Notes under the pieces: generated by a model
The model's database searches: none
Seen by the model: only the letters and a program-made list of their open reading frames with translations
Told to the model about the DNA's origin: nothing
Assembly (NCBI GenBank): GCA_946479075.1
Contig: CAMLDT010000069.1
Span: 1-15,356, forward strand
Source of the DNA: an uncultured Polaromonas sp.
GTDB taxonomy: Bacteria > Pseudomonadota > Gammaproteobacteria > Burkholderiales > Burkholderiaceae
Direction: 5' to 3'
Length of the DNA stretch: 15,356 bases
Shown: piece after piece, positions 5,655-13,239 of the stretch
How positions within the stretch are numbered: position 1 is the stretch's first letter
Layout: every line of letters begins with the position of its first letter
Program-made: the position numbers and the translations under genes

Positions 5655-7028
5655 ATGACCACCGCTTCTCCTGAGCTGCTGCAACGATTCGACATCCCCG
5701 GGCCGCGCTACACGTCCTATCCCACCGCAGACCGGTTTGTCGAGGCCTTCACAGCGGCTGACTACGGGCAGGCCCTGGCCCAGCGGCGCTCCGGGGCGGG
5801 CAAGCCGCTGTCGCTTTATGTGCATATCCCGTTTTGCGAATCGCTGTGTTACTACTGCGCCTGCAACAAGATCGTCACACGGCATCACAGCCGGTCCGCC
5901 GCCTACCTGCGTTATCTGGGCCGGGAAATTGAGCTGAACATGGCGCAACTGGGTGCCTGCCAGACCGTGACGCAGCTGCACCTGGGCGGCGGCACGCCGA
6001 CTTTTCTGTCCGACGGCGAACTCGGGGAACTGATGGCCATGCTTGGGCGCAGCTTCAGGCTGGCGCCGGGCGGGGAATATTCCATCGAGGTGGATCCGCG
6101 GACGGTGGATGGAAGTCGCTTGCGCACGCTGTCCCAACTCGGCTTCAACCGGCTGAGCTTCGGCGTGCAGGACTTTGACGCCGACGTCCAGAAAGTCGTG
6201 CACCGCATCCAGCCCTTGCGCCAAGTCAGCATGCTGGTGACCCAGGCCCGCGAGCTGCACTTTGACTCCATCAACATGGACCTGATTTACGGCTTGCCGC
6301 GGCAGACGCCTGAAACGTTTGCGCGCACGCTGGAGCAGGTGGTGCAGATCAGGCCGGACCGTATCGCTCTGTATGCCTATGCACACCTGCCCGAGCGTTT
6401 CAAGCCGCAGCGCCGGATTCATTCGGCCGAGCTGCCCGGCGCTGCTGCAAAGATGGCCATGCTGGCGCAGTCGCTGGCAGCTTTCGAAGCCGCCGGCTAC
6501 GTGTACATCGGCATGGACCATTTTGCGCTGCCCGCCGATGCGCTGGCTGTGGCCAAACGCCAGGGCCGGCTGCACCGCAATTTCCAGGGCTACAGCACCC
6601 AGCCCGATTGCGACCTGATCGGGCTCGGTGTGTCGGCGATAGGCCGCATCGGTGCGACCTACAGCCAGAACGCCAAGACCATGGCCGAATATGCCGACCA
6701 TCTGGACCAGGGGCGCCTCCCGGTGGCCCGGGGGCTGGCGCTCAGCCGCGACGACCTGGCACGACGCGCGGTCATCATGGCCTTGATGTGCCAGGGGCAG
6801 GCGTTGTTCGAGTCCATCGAGCAGGCCTGGTTGCTGGATTTCCGGAGCTACTTCGCGGCCGAACTTGAGCAGTTGCGCGAGCTGGCGGACGCCGGGCTGG
6901 TGGTGCTCGACGACGCAGGGATCGAGGTGACGGCGCAGGGCTGGTTTTTTGTGCGGGCGGTGGCCATGGTGTTTGACCGCCATCTGCAGGCGGATCGTCA
7001 CCGCGTGCGGTTCTCGCGCATCATCTAG
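5655..7028 (+). CDS. hemN: Oxygen-independent coproporphyrinogen III oxidase (radical SAM)
   Basis: A 457-residue HemN. It oxidatively decarboxylates coproporphyrinogen III to protoporphyrinogen IX using S-adenosylmethionine, allowing heme synthesis at low oxygen. The N-terminus PGPRYTSYPTADRF is typical. The 4Fe-4S motif is C61-x3-C65-x2-C68-x-C70 (PFCESLCYYCAC), whose fourth Cys is characteristic of HemN rather than HemW. Further motifs are LHLGGGTPTFL (SAM-binding glycines), IEVDPRT, SFGVQDFD and DLIYGLPRQT, and the C-terminal HemN domain is complete. The ATG at 5655 is preferred over one at 5604, which begins three bases after the FNR box and upstream of any start predicted from it. The next gene starts 16 bp downstream and is probably in the same operon. 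Confidence 0.97.
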   Translation: MTTASPELLQRFDIPGPRYTSYPTADRFVEAFTAADYGQALAQRRSGAGKPLSLYVHIPFCESLCYYCACNKIVTRHHSRSAAYLRYLGREIELNMAQLGACQTVTQLHLGGGTPTFLSDGELGELMAMLGRSFRLAPGGEYSIEVDPRTVDGSRLRTLSQLGFNRLSFGVQDFDADVQKVVHRIQPLRQVSMLVTQARELHFDSINMDLIYGLPRQTPETFARTLEQVVQIRPDRIALYAYAHLPERFKPQRRIHSAELPGAAAKMAMLAQSLAAFEAAGYVYIGMDHFALPADALAVAKRQGRLHRNFQGYSTQPDCDLIGLGVSAIGRIGATYSQNAKTMAEYADHLDQGRLPVARGLALSRDDLARRAVIMALMCQGQALFESIEQAWLLDFRSYFAAELEQLRELADAGLVVLDDAGIEVTAQGWFFVRAVAMVFDRHLQADRHRVRFSRII

Positions 7029-7044
7029 GCTGGAGCAAGCCCTC

Positions 7045-7737
7045 ATGTCCGCAACACTTGCCTTGACCTCGCTGCTCATGGGCCTCGCGGGCGGCCCGCA
7101 TTGTGCCGCCATGTGTGGCGCGGCTTGCACCGGCATCGCCCGCATGGGTCCGCGTCCATCGGCCGCGCCGGTGTCACGCGCACTGTGGCGTTTCCAGGCC
7201 GGCCGGCTGGCGGGGTACTCACTGGCGGGCGCAACCGCGGCGCTGGCGGTGCAAAGCCTCGCCTGGCTGACGGCCAGCATGGCGGCATTGCGACCGGTCT
7301 GGACGCTGTTTCACCTGCTGGTTCTGCTCTGGGGCCTGATGTTGCTGGCCCGGGCCCGTCAGCCAGCCTGGGTGGGCGACGCCGGACGTGCGGTGTGGGC
7401 ACGATTGCGGCCTGTGGCCGCGGCGCCCGGCGGCGTTTTTATCACCGGGGCGTTATGGGCTTTCATGCCTTGCGGGCTGCTCTATTCGGCCCTGCTGGTG
7501 GCGTCCCTGAGCGGCGGTGCGTTCGCTGGCGCCATGTCGATGGCACTGTTCGCCGCAGGCAGCAGCCTGTCGCTGGCGCTCGTGCCCTGGCTGTACGACA
7601 AGTTGCAGGACCGCGGCAACTGGTGGCGCCGGGATGGGGGTACACGGGCGGCGGGCGCGTTGCTGATGGCCACTGCGGGGTGGGCACTTTGGTCTGACGT
7701 CTTTCACCGTGTTGCCGAATGGTGCGGCCTGGCCTGA
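7045..7737 (+). CDS. TauE/SafE-like (DsbD_2 family) membrane protein
   Basis: A 230-residue membrane protein with about six helices. The ATG at 7045 has GGAG nine bases upstream and lies 16 bp after hemN; a longer in-frame start would overlap hemN without support. The N-terminal motif GGPHCAAMCGAAC (C20, C24, C28) and the mid-protein FMPCGLLYSALL are hallmarks of the DsbD_2 group, usually annotated 'sulfite exporter TauE/SafE'. In pseudomonads and many betaproteobacteria members sit among cbb3 oxidase assembly genes, hemN and anr, and a role in copper or redox handling for the oxidase is suspected. The sulfite-export label should not be trusted. FNR control through the hemN promoter is likely. 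The convergent next gene ends 10 bp away, with no room for a separate terminator. Confidence 0.9.
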   Translation: MSATLALTSLLMGLAGGPHCAAMCGAACTGIARMGPRPSAAPVSRALWRFQAGRLAGYSLAGATAALAVQSLAWLTASMAALRPVWTLFHLLVLLWGLMLLARARQPAWVGDAGRAVWARLRPVAAAPGGVFITGALWAFMPCGLLYSALLVASLSGGAFAGAMSMALFAAGSSLSLALVPWLYDKLQDRGNWWRRDGGTRAAGALLMATAGWALWSDVFHRVAEWCGLA

Positions 7738-7747
7738 GGCCGCACGC

Positions 7748-9118
7748 TCAATCCACGCCATCGAGTGAGACGGTTTCGAGGTAGGTGGGCATATGGCAGT
7801 GCCAGCCCAGTTCACGCTCGATGCGCTGACGCATGGCATCGGCGGCGGCAGGTTCGCCATGGGTGATAAATGTCTGCCGGGGAGCCGCCTTGAAGCCGCG
7901 CAGCCATTGGAGGATTTCACCGGCGTCCGCATGGGCCGACAAGTCATCGAGCAGGGCCACTTCCGCGCGCACGGGGACGTCTTCGCCATGGATGCGCACG
8001 CTGGGTGCGCCGCTGGCGATGGTGGCGCCGCGTGTCCCGCCCGCCTGGAAACCCGCAAAGACGATGGTGTTGCGCTTATCAGGCGCGAACGCCTTGAGGT
8101 GGTGCACCACCCGGCCGCCGGTGGCCATACCGCTGGCCGCAATGATCACCATCGGGCCGCGCCGGGCATTGAGCAGCCGGGATTCTTCCGGTGACTGCAC
8201 GATATGCGCCGTATGCGCCATGGCTTCGCACTGCGCCGGGGTCAGCCGCAGCTCGCCCGGATGCTTTTCATAGGCGCGCGTGGCGCTGGCGGCCATCGGG
8301 CTGTTCAGGTAAACCGGCAAGTGGTGCGGCACCACCCCCTGGGTCTTGAGAACGTCCATGCAATGCAGCAGGGTTTGCGCGCGACCGACGGCGAAGGCCG
8401 GAATGATCACCACACCCCCACGCGCCACGGTGCGTTTGATCACCATGCCCAGCGCCAGCAGCGGGTCGGCGTTTTTGTGCTGGCGATCCCCGTAAGTGGA
8501 TTCGACCACCAGGTAGTCCGCGCCGTCCATCTGCACCGGTGCCTTGAGGACCATGTCGTTGGGCCGGCCGATATCGCCGGAAAACAGGATGGAGTGGATG
8601 CCGTTGTCCAGCTGCACAAAGGCCGAGCCCAGCATGTGGCCCGACGGCGAGAACCGGGCGCTCAGGCCGGGTGCCGGATGCCAGTTTTTTCCATACGCGA
8701 CCGGATGCAGCAGGCGCAGGCAGTGTTCGGCATCCTGGCGTGTGTACAGCGGCTGCGCCGGCGTGTGTCTGGAAAGGCGATGCAGGTTGGCGTACTCGGC
8801 TTCTTCTTCCTGCAGGTGACCTGAATCGGGCAACAGGATGCGGCACAGGTCGGCCGTTGCCGGGGTGCAATAAACCTTGCCGCGAAACCCCTGGCGCGCC
8901 AGCAGGGGCAGGTAGCCGCTGTGATCGATGTGCGCATGCGTAAGGATGACGGCATCGATGCTGGCCGGCGGGACCGGCAGGGACGACCAGTTGCGTAGCC
9001 GCAGCTGTTTATAGCCCTGGAACAGCCCGCAATCGACCAGGATTCTGGCATCGCCCTGGCTGACAAGGTATTTGGAGCCGGTGACGGTGTCGGTGGCCCC
9101 TAGGAACTGGAGTTGCAT
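7748..9118 (-). CDS. Beta-CASP metallo-beta-lactamase RNA-processing exonuclease family protein
   Basis: A 456-residue protein of the CPSF73-like group. The MBL motifs are THAHIDHSG (H61, H63, D65, H66), SPSGHMLGS (H161) and FSGDIGRPNDM (D182). The beta-CASP motifs follow: motif A in VESTYGDR (E206), motif B in ASGMATGGRVVHHL, and SAHAD (H397) with FITHGE (H420) at the end. These fix the family as a two-zinc nuclease acting on RNA, though bacterial members of this short type are poorly studied and the substrate is unknown. The start MQLQFLGATDTVTGSKYL at 9118 matches the family N-terminus; GGAG lies too far upstream (about 19 nt) to be a normal ribosome site. It lies 48 bp downstream of the OCD-family gene on the same strand and may be cotranscribed. 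Confidence 0.94.
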   Translation of the reverse strand: MQLQFLGATDTVTGSKYLVSQGDARILVDCGLFQGYKQLRLRNWSSLPVPPASIDAVILTHAHIDHSGYLPLLARQGFRGKVYCTPATADLCRILLPDSGHLQEEEAEYANLHRLSRHTPAQPLYTRQDAEHCLRLLHPVAYGKNWHPAPGLSARFSPSGHMLGSAFVQLDNGIHSILFSGDIGRPNDMVLKAPVQMDGADYLVVESTYGDRQHKNADPLLALGMVIKRTVARGGVVIIPAFAVGRAQTLLHCMDVLKTQGVVPHHLPVYLNSPMAASATRAYEKHPGELRLTPAQCEAMAHTAHIVQSPEESRLLNARRGPMVIIAASGMATGGRVVHHLKAFAPDKRNTIVFAGFQAGGTRGATIASGAPSVRIHGEDVPVRAEVALLDDLSAHADAGEILQWLRGFKAAPRQTFITHGEPAAADAMRQRIERELGWHCHMPTYLETVSLDGVD

Positions 9119-9166
9119 TGCCGCAGTCTGGACGCTCCTGCGGCGCCAGGCTTGCGCTGGATCAAG

Positions 9167-10093
9167 TCAGCCTGCTGGTGCCCACTGCAAGGCTGCGCGG
9201 GCGGCGGCCAGGTCCCAGCCGGCCCAGCCGCAGCTTTTGAAAAGCACCGGGCCTGGGGTGCGTGTGGCCTGGCTGCGGACCACGTCGGCCAGCGTGGCGA
9301 AGCGGCCGACGTCCAGGCCGGACTGCAGCAGGTCGCCTGCCTCGTGGGCGGCGTCACCCGTGTCCACCAGCACCGAGCCGGTGTTTGCAACATGCCGGCA
9401 CAGTTCGCCGCCGAGTTCAAGCATGGCCGGGGTGAATGCGCCGACGGCAGCAATAAAACCATCGTTCCGGGGCCGGGCGTCCAGCACCACGCCGCTGGCG
9501 GGTGTGCACGTGACCACCAGCGGGCAGCTGGCCAATTCGGCATTGGCGTCGCGGCTGACCTGTGCGCGCAAGCCGAGTGATCGCGCGTGGGCGGCCAGGG
9601 CCTGCGCGCTTTCGGGGCGTCGCGAAGCAATCACCACCTCGGCGATGCCGAGGCCCTCGGCAAACGCTTCCAGGTGTGCCCGGCCCTGCACACCCGCACC
9701 GACGACCAGCAGGGGGCCGCGGGTGTTGGGCGCCAGCCGCTGCGCTGCGAGCAGCGACACGGCCGCTGTGCGTCGGGCCGTGACGGTCGGCCCATCCAGC
9801 ACCAGCCGGCGTTCACCGCTGGCGATGTCGAACACCACCACATCCCCCTGGATGGTGGCGCGTGCCGTCCCCGCATTGGCAGGTGTGAAGGTGATCAGTT
9901 TGGTGATCGCGACGCGGCTGTCCATGGCCGGCATCACGAACAGGCTGGCGCCGCCGGCCATGGGCAGGACCAGCCGTTCCGGCACCTGGACCGAGGGGTC
10001 GGTGAGCAGGCGGGCGATCTCCCCGGCCAGGCCAACGTAAGGCAGACGCGCTGCGGTTGCCGCGGCGTCGAGCAGGAAAGGCGGGTTGTTCAT
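9167..10093 (-). CDS. Ornithine cyclodeaminase/mu-crystallin family reductase (probable delta1-pyrroline-2-carboxylate reductase)
   Basis: A 308-residue member of the OCD/mu-crystallin family. It has the substrate-site Lys in AITKLITF (K65), TARRTAA (about 106-111), a Rossmann motif VVGAGVQGRAH (G132, G134, G137) for NAD(P)H, and the later DTGDAAHEAGDLLQ. Length and the short, alanine-rich N-terminus fit the branch annotated delta1-pyrroline-2-carboxylate / delta1-piperideine-2-carboxylate reductase, which makes proline or pipecolate from cyclic imines, better than true ornithine cyclodeaminase. Alanine or ornithine turnover remain possible. The ATG at 10093 gives the natural N-terminus MNNPPFLLDAAAT; no Shine-Dalgarno is visible. 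It reads away from the small orphan gene at 10213 and is followed by the beta-CASP gene. Confidence 0.88.
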   Translation of the reverse strand: MNNPPFLLDAAATAARLPYVGLAGEIARLLTDPSVQVPERLVLPMAGGASLFVMPAMDSRVAITKLITFTPANAGTARATIQGDVVVFDIASGERRLVLDGPTVTARRTAAVSLLAAQRLAPNTRGPLLVVGAGVQGRAHLEAFAEGLGIAEVVIASRRPESAQALAAHARSLGLRAQVSRDANAELASCPLVVTCTPASGVVLDARPRNDGFIAAVGAFTPAMLELGGELCRHVANTGSVLVDTGDAAHEAGDLLQSGLDVGRFATLADVVRSQATRTPGPVLFKSCGWAGWDLAAARAALQWAPAG

Positions 10094-10157
10094 GGAGGCA
10101 TGGTAGCGGGCCCGGGGCGGCGGTTTTCTCCTACATCGCGTCGGGCCGTGCACCGGG

Positions 10158-10185
10158 TTGCCTGTCGGGGGCGCCTGCCTACGAT
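10158..10185 (+). promoter_or_regulatory. Candidate sigma70 promoter of the small membrane protein gene
   Basis: TTGCCT (10158-10163) and TACGAT (10180-10185) are separated by 16 bp. Transcription would begin near 10192, giving a leader of about 21 nt that includes CAGGAG at 10201-10206. Hexamer matches are moderate. Confidence 0.45.
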
Positions 10186-10212
10186 GGGCTCAGTTGTTAC
10201 CAGGAGCTTTTC

Positions 10213-10578
10213 ATGTTTTCCAGCCACCTTCCCCCCGTTCACCACATTCCGCGCGAATACCTTTTTGCCGGCGCCGGCTTGGTGCTGGTGATTGCGATGC
10301 TGTTCGGTGTGGCCGCGGTCGCCAGCGGGCAGGTGGAAAAGGCCGAGCTGCGCCATTCGATGCTTGTCTCCCAGCGCGTAGCCATTGCCCAGTGCGTCGA
10401 AACATTTGGCGGCATCGAGCTCAATAAATGCGTGATTCAGGCCCAGGCCGCTCCTGCGGACAGCGGCCGGACCGTCACCACCCTGGCTGACAACAGCGGC
10501 GGCTTCACCCGCAACCATGCGATGTCGGCAGGCGCCAGCCAGGGCCTGATTCCAGTCGCATTCAGCACGCATCGCTGA
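10213..10578 (+). CDS. Hypothetical single-pass membrane protein with a Cys pair
   Basis: A 121-residue protein I do not recognise. The start at 10213 is strongly supported by CAGGAG at 10201-10206, six bases upstream; an in-frame extension to 10057 overlaps the upstream divergent gene and is unlikely. A single hydrophobic segment spans about residues 17-38 (YLFAGAGLVLVIAMLFGVAAV). It is followed by a mainly polar region with two Cys, C61 and C73 (QCVETFGGIELNKCVIQ), and a low-complexity Ala/Ser/Gly-rich tail. With few positive charges at the N-terminus, the C-terminal part may lie in the periplasm, where the Cys pair could form a disulfide. The neighbours give no functional clue. It has its own likely promoter and a hairpin downstream, so it is probably monocistronic. 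Confidence 0.8.
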   Translation: MFSSHLPPVHHIPREYLFAGAGLVLVIAMLFGVAAVASGQVEKAELRHSMLVSQRVAIAQCVETFGGIELNKCVIQAQAAPADSGRTVTTLADNSGGFTRNHAMSAGASQGLIPVAFSTHR

Positions 10579-10610
10579 TTCCCGGTCTTCCCCTGCGCCC
10601 TGAGGGCATG

Positions 10611-10628
10611 CGGCGCGCTGGCGCGCCG
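10611..10628 (+). terminator. GC-rich hairpin after the small membrane protein gene
   Basis: CGGCGCG-CTGG-CGCGCCG forms a perfect 7-bp stem with a 4-nt loop, extendable by two more pairs (one wobble). The sequence after it (TAGGGGTGTTTCC) has only a poor T-run, so termination would be weak or need Rho. Position, 32 bp after the stop at 10578 and before the next gene, fits a transcript end. Confidence 0.4.
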
Positions 10629-10674
10629 TAGGGGTGTTTCCAGAGATGTTTGCAGCCGGGTTAGCATGGCCCTC

Positions 10675-10896
10675 ATGAAACTGTCCCGTCTGCTTCAACC
10701 GCGCAACCCTCTGTTCTGGCTGATGCTGGCGCTGAATGCCTTGTCAATGGCGCTGGCCTGGATCGTGCAAAACCGTTCGCTCAACGTTGCTGCCATGCTG
10801 GTGGTCGGCGGCTTTGCACTGGCCAATGCGCTGATCGGCACCTGGTTGCTGTGGCGCCTGCTGCGCGACGAACCCGTGCCGCCCGGGCCTAACTGA
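10675..10896 (+). CDS. Small two-helix membrane protein, hypothetical
   Basis: A 73-residue protein with two hydrophobic helices (about 13-31 and 38-61) joined by a short NRSLN turn, and a charged/proline tail (RLLRDEPVPPGPN). I do not recognise a family. Two in-frame ATGs are possible, 10666 and 10675; neither has a Shine-Dalgarno. TAGCAT at 10662-10667 would place a transcription start on or next to the ATG at 10675, which favours a leaderless mRNA from that codon; the ATG at 10666 would itself overlap the -10. The 3' end overlaps the convergent pcp gene by 8 bp. Hydrophobic pattern and coding-like composition support a real gene, but function is unknown. Confidence 0.72.
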   Translation: MKLSRLLQPRNPLFWLMLALNALSMALAWIVQNRSLNVAAMLVVGGFALANALIGTWLLWRLLRDEPVPPGPN

Positions 10897-11554
10897 TGGC
10901 GCCGGCGCCGGCGGCAATGTCGGTGCGGTTGGCCAGTGCCGCCGTGATGGCCACCCGCAGGCCCCGCACCAGTTCTTCCGTCGCCATCGCCGGCTGTCCC
11001 TGTCCGGGCAACCAGGGCACATGAATGAACCCGCCGCGGGTGCGCTTGAAACCGCGCCGCGTGGCCAGGGCATGCATCAGCCCGTAAAAAACATGGTTGC
11101 AGACAAAGGTGCCGGCGGTCTGCGAGACCTCGGCGGCGATGCCTTCGCGCTGCAGGGCCTGCAGCATGGCCTTGATCGGCAGGCTGGTGAAATAGGCCGC
11201 TGGCCCGCCCGCCACCACGGGGGTGTCCACCGGCTTGGCCGCGGCGTTGTCCGCAATTCGTGCGTCATTGACATTGATGGCGATACGCTCCAGCGAGATC
11301 GCGGCGCGCCCGCCGGCCTGGCCCACGCAAATCACCAGCGCGGGCCGGTGCTCGCGCAGCAGGCGGGCCAGTTCCACGAGCGATGCGTTGAAAACCGTTG
11401 GCAGTTGCGCTGCCACCACCTTGTGCCCGGCGATGCGCCGGCCGTGGAGCAACTGAACGGCCAGCCAGCTCGGGTTCAGGCTGTCACCGCCGAAAGGGTC
11501 AAAACCGGTCAGCAAGACCTTGGGAGCCGGGCTGGCCATGATGGATGTGCGCAT
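10889..11554 (-). CDS. pcp: Pyrrolidone-carboxylate peptidase (pyroglutamyl peptidase I)
   Basis: A 221-residue C15-family cysteine peptidase that removes N-terminal pyroglutamate from peptides in the cytoplasm. The N-terminal motif LLTGFDPFGGDSLNPSW is diagnostic. The catalytic triad is visible: E89 (ISLERIAIN), C152 (AGTFVCNHVFYGL) and H178 (GGFIHVPWLP). Length is normal. Two starts are possible, 11554 and 11539 (five codons later). Neither has a Shine-Dalgarno; CACAAT on the minus strand (11566-11561) lies six bases before 11554, consistent with a leaderless mRNA from that ATG. The gene is divergent from the hydratase-family gene (76-bp gap) and convergent with a small membrane gene, overlapping it by 8 bp. 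Confidence 0.95.
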   Translation of the reverse strand: MRTSIMASPAPKVLLTGFDPFGGDSLNPSWLAVQLLHGRRIAGHKVVAAQLPTVFNASLVELARLLREHRPALVICVGQAGGRAAISLERIAINVNDARIADNAAAKPVDTPVVAGGPAAYFTSLPIKAMLQALQREGIAAEVSQTAGTFVCNHVFYGLMHALATRRGFKRTRGGFIHVPWLPGQGQPAMATEELVRGLRVAITAALANRTDIAAGAGAIS

Positions 11555-11560
11555 GGGCGT

Positions 11561-11566
11561 ATTGTG
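11561..11566 (-). promoter_or_regulatory. Candidate -10 element for leaderless pcp mRNA
   Basis: CACAAT on the minus strand ends six bases before the ATG at 11554, so transcription would start at or beside the start codon. No clear -35 is seen at standard distance. Confidence 0.35.
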
Positions 11567-11618
11567 CGTATTTGTGCGCAGCTTGCACGGGGTGCGCCGG
11601 CAGCCTTGCTTTTCTGGC

Positions 11619-11624
11619 TAACAT
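11619..11624 (+). promoter_or_regulatory. Candidate -10 element for leaderless hydratase-family mRNA
   Basis: TAACAT ends six bases before ATG 11631. TGGC precedes it, close to but not exactly an extended -10. No Shine-Dalgarno lies between the element and the ATG, so the transcript would begin at or near the first codon. Confidence 0.42.
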
Positions 11625-11630
11625 GGCCGG

Positions 11631-12473
11631 ATGACTGCTCCCCGTTCACCTGACGGCCTGGTGGCCGATATTTCGCTGGCCCGGCGAGAGGCCCGCCCCC
11701 TGGGCTGGCCTGCAGCCGTGCCGCCCGACCTGCCTGCAGGCTACGCTGCTGCTCTGGCCGTGCGCGCCGTGCGCATCGCGGCGGGCGAACAACCGGTGGG
11801 CTACAAAGTCGGTTTTACCAACCGCACGATCTGGCCGCGTTACGAGGTGTATGCGCCGATCTGGGGGACGGTCTGGCAAAGCAGCCTGAGCCGGGTTGAT
11901 GCGGCCAGCCCCCATGCGGGCGTGCTGTCGCTAGCCGGCCTGTGCGAGCCGCGCATCGAGCCCGAGATCGTGTTTGGCCTGCGCGCCGTGCCGCCCCGTG
12001 GCGGCACCCTGGCGCAGCTGGCTGCCTCGATTGCCTGGGTGGCTCACGGTTTCGAGATCGTGCATACGCATTTTCCCGGCTGGAAATTCAGCGCCGCACA
12101 AGCCGTGGCCGACGAAGGTCTGCATGGCCGGCTGCTGGTCGGGCGGCCGGTCGAGCTGGAATCTGGCTGCGCGCCGGATGCGCTGGCAGAGGCTTTGTCC
12201 GCCCTTCGTCTCAAGCTGTACGGCGACGGAGTCTGCAAGGACGAGGGAACAGGCGCCAACGTGCTCGACGGCCCGCTGCAGGCCCTGCTGCATTTCGTCA
12301 ACGAAATCGGCGCCACGCCCGGCGCGCCGTCGCTGCAGGCCGGCGACATCGTCACCACCGGGACCCTGACCGACGCCTGGCCGGTGCTGCCGGGGCAGAC
12401 CTGGCATACCGAATTGCAAGCCGCTGGTCCGGTCGCCAGCCAGTTGGTGGGGCTGACCGTCCGCTTCGAGTAA
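11631..12473 (+). CDS. 2-keto-4-pentenoate hydratase / FAH-superfamily protein
   Basis: A 280-residue protein of the MhpD-like branch of the fumarylacetoacetate hydrolase superfamily, which includes 2-keto-4-pentenoate hydratases and 4-oxalocrotonate decarboxylases of meta-cleavage pathways. Seen are GYKVGFTN near 57-64, EPRIEPEIVFGL with the metal-binding E110 and E112, a third acidic ligand E142 (AHGFEIVHTHFPGWKF), and GANVLDGPLQALLHFV with AGDIVTTGTLTDAWP near the C-terminus. The metal site is complete, so an active hydratase or decarboxylase acting on a 2-oxo acid is likely; the exact substrate is not decided. No other aromatic-degradation gene is in the window, so it stands alone. No Shine-Dalgarno is present. 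It ends 4 bp from the convergent lipoprotein gene. Confidence 0.88.
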   Translation: MTAPRSPDGLVADISLARREARPLGWPAAVPPDLPAGYAAALAVRAVRIAAGEQPVGYKVGFTNRTIWPRYEVYAPIWGTVWQSSLSRVDAASPHAGVLSLAGLCEPRIEPEIVFGLRAVPPRGGTLAQLAASIAWVAHGFEIVHTHFPGWKFSAAQAVADEGLHGRLLVGRPVELESGCAPDALAEALSALRLKLYGDGVCKDEGTGANVLDGPLQALLHFVNEIGATPGAPSLQAGDIVTTGTLTDAWPVLPGQTWHTELQAAGPVASQLVGLTVRFE

Positions 12474-12477
12474 AGCC

Positions 12478-13158
12478 CTATTTGCGGATGACCGCGCCAG
12501 TTTCGCGGTCGAACTCGACGCGCCGGATCTGACCGTTCTGGCCCGGGAACCCGTCAAAAACCGCGCGCACCAGGTAGGGCGCGATGGTGGGCAGGGCGGC
12601 CTGGCCTTCATAAACCGCATGCGACTCGAACACCGCGCGCGGCTGGCCCGGCGGGCTGCCCTGCTGGTCCAGCACGCGCAGGTTGATCTGGTTGAACTGA
12701 ACGGTGTAGGGCACGATGCGGTCGCCCAGGTAGGTCGGCCCGAACCGGCTGGGTGCCCAGTAGCCGGGAAAGACCTGGCCGGCCGCATTGCGGTAGGGTG
12801 GGTAAAACACCAGCCGGTCGTCGTAAACCGGCTGGCGGTAGCTGCGTTCCTGTGGCTGGGTGACCCATCCGAGCTCGACCAGCAAGCGTGCGGGCTGGCC
12901 CGGTGCCGCCTTGCGCAGGCCGAGTTTCTCCAGCTCCTGCTGGGCATAGGACTGATAAGTCGCCAGTTCCAGCTCGGGCGGCGGCTGCGACGGGCTGAAC
13001 GGAGGCTGGATGAACGTGAAACTCGCACCGGCGGCGTCTGACGGCCACTGGTTGAAATTGCTGACCTGGGTCACGAGGGGACTGGCGCATGCTGTCAGCA
13101 GCCCGGCGGCGAGGCCAGCCAGCGCCAGGCGGAGGCGGGGAAAGGGGTTCAGGGTCAT
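12478..13158 (-). CDS. DUF4136-type outer-membrane-associated lipoprotein
   Basis: A 226-residue predicted lipoprotein. The start at 13158 gives a proper signal peptide (MTLNPFPRLRLALAGLAAG) and lipobox LLTAC-A, with lipid-bearing C24; the in-frame extension to 13212 would bury the signal and is rejected. The mature part has the DUF4136 layout: an early SFTFIQPP strand, then TYQSYAQQELEKLGLRKA (a repeated-variant helix also seen in related lipoproteins), ARLLVELGW, a Tyr/Pro-rich stretch, and INLRVLDQQ with VFESHAVYEG. Residue after Cys is Ala, so outer-membrane sorting is expected. Function of the family is not established. A TTGGGC/TATACC promoter ends 11 bases before the ATG. Confidence 0.88.
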   Translation of the reverse strand: MTLNPFPRLRLALAGLAAGLLTACASPLVTQVSNFNQWPSDAAGASFTFIQPPFSPSQPPPELELATYQSYAQQELEKLGLRKAAPGQPARLLVELGWVTQPQERSYRQPVYDDRLVFYPPYRNAAGQVFPGYWAPSRFGPTYLGDRIVPYTVQFNQINLRVLDQQGSPPGQPRAVFESHAVYEGQAALPTIAPYLVRAVFDGFPGQNGQIRRVEFDRETGAVIRK

Positions 13159-13169
13159 GATGGGTAGAG

Positions 13170-13199
13170 GGTATACCCAGCGACATGGTTCCCGCCCAA
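13170..13199 (-). promoter_or_regulatory. Candidate promoter of the DUF4136 lipoprotein gene
   Basis: On the minus strand TTGGGC (13199-13194) and TATACC (13175-13170) are 18 bp apart. A start near 13163 would leave a leader of only about five bases before the ATG at 13158, and no Shine-Dalgarno is visible. Confidence 0.42.
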
Positions 13200-13239
13200 A
13201 GCGCGCGTTCAAGTAAAGTCGTTCCGATCATCAAAACAG

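Noticed and set aside
5598..7280. 560-codon minus-strand frame opposite hemN
   Set aside because: Shadow of hemN; the His/Gln/Arg-rich translation shows no family features.
7727..7740. GGCC-TGA-GGCC palindrome between the convergent TauE-like and beta-CASP genes
   Set aside because: Four-base arms without a T-run are expected by chance in this GC-rich DNA.
9152..9165. FNR-like sequence TTGCGCTGGATCAA ahead of the beta-CASP nuclease gene
   Set aside because: Only one half-site is intact, the implied start would fall on the start codon, and the -10 position (AGACTG on the minus strand) does not match.
12685..12698. TTGATCTGGTTGAA resembling an FNR box
   Set aside because: It is inside the lipoprotein coding sequence, the second half-site is wrong, and no gene starts nearby.
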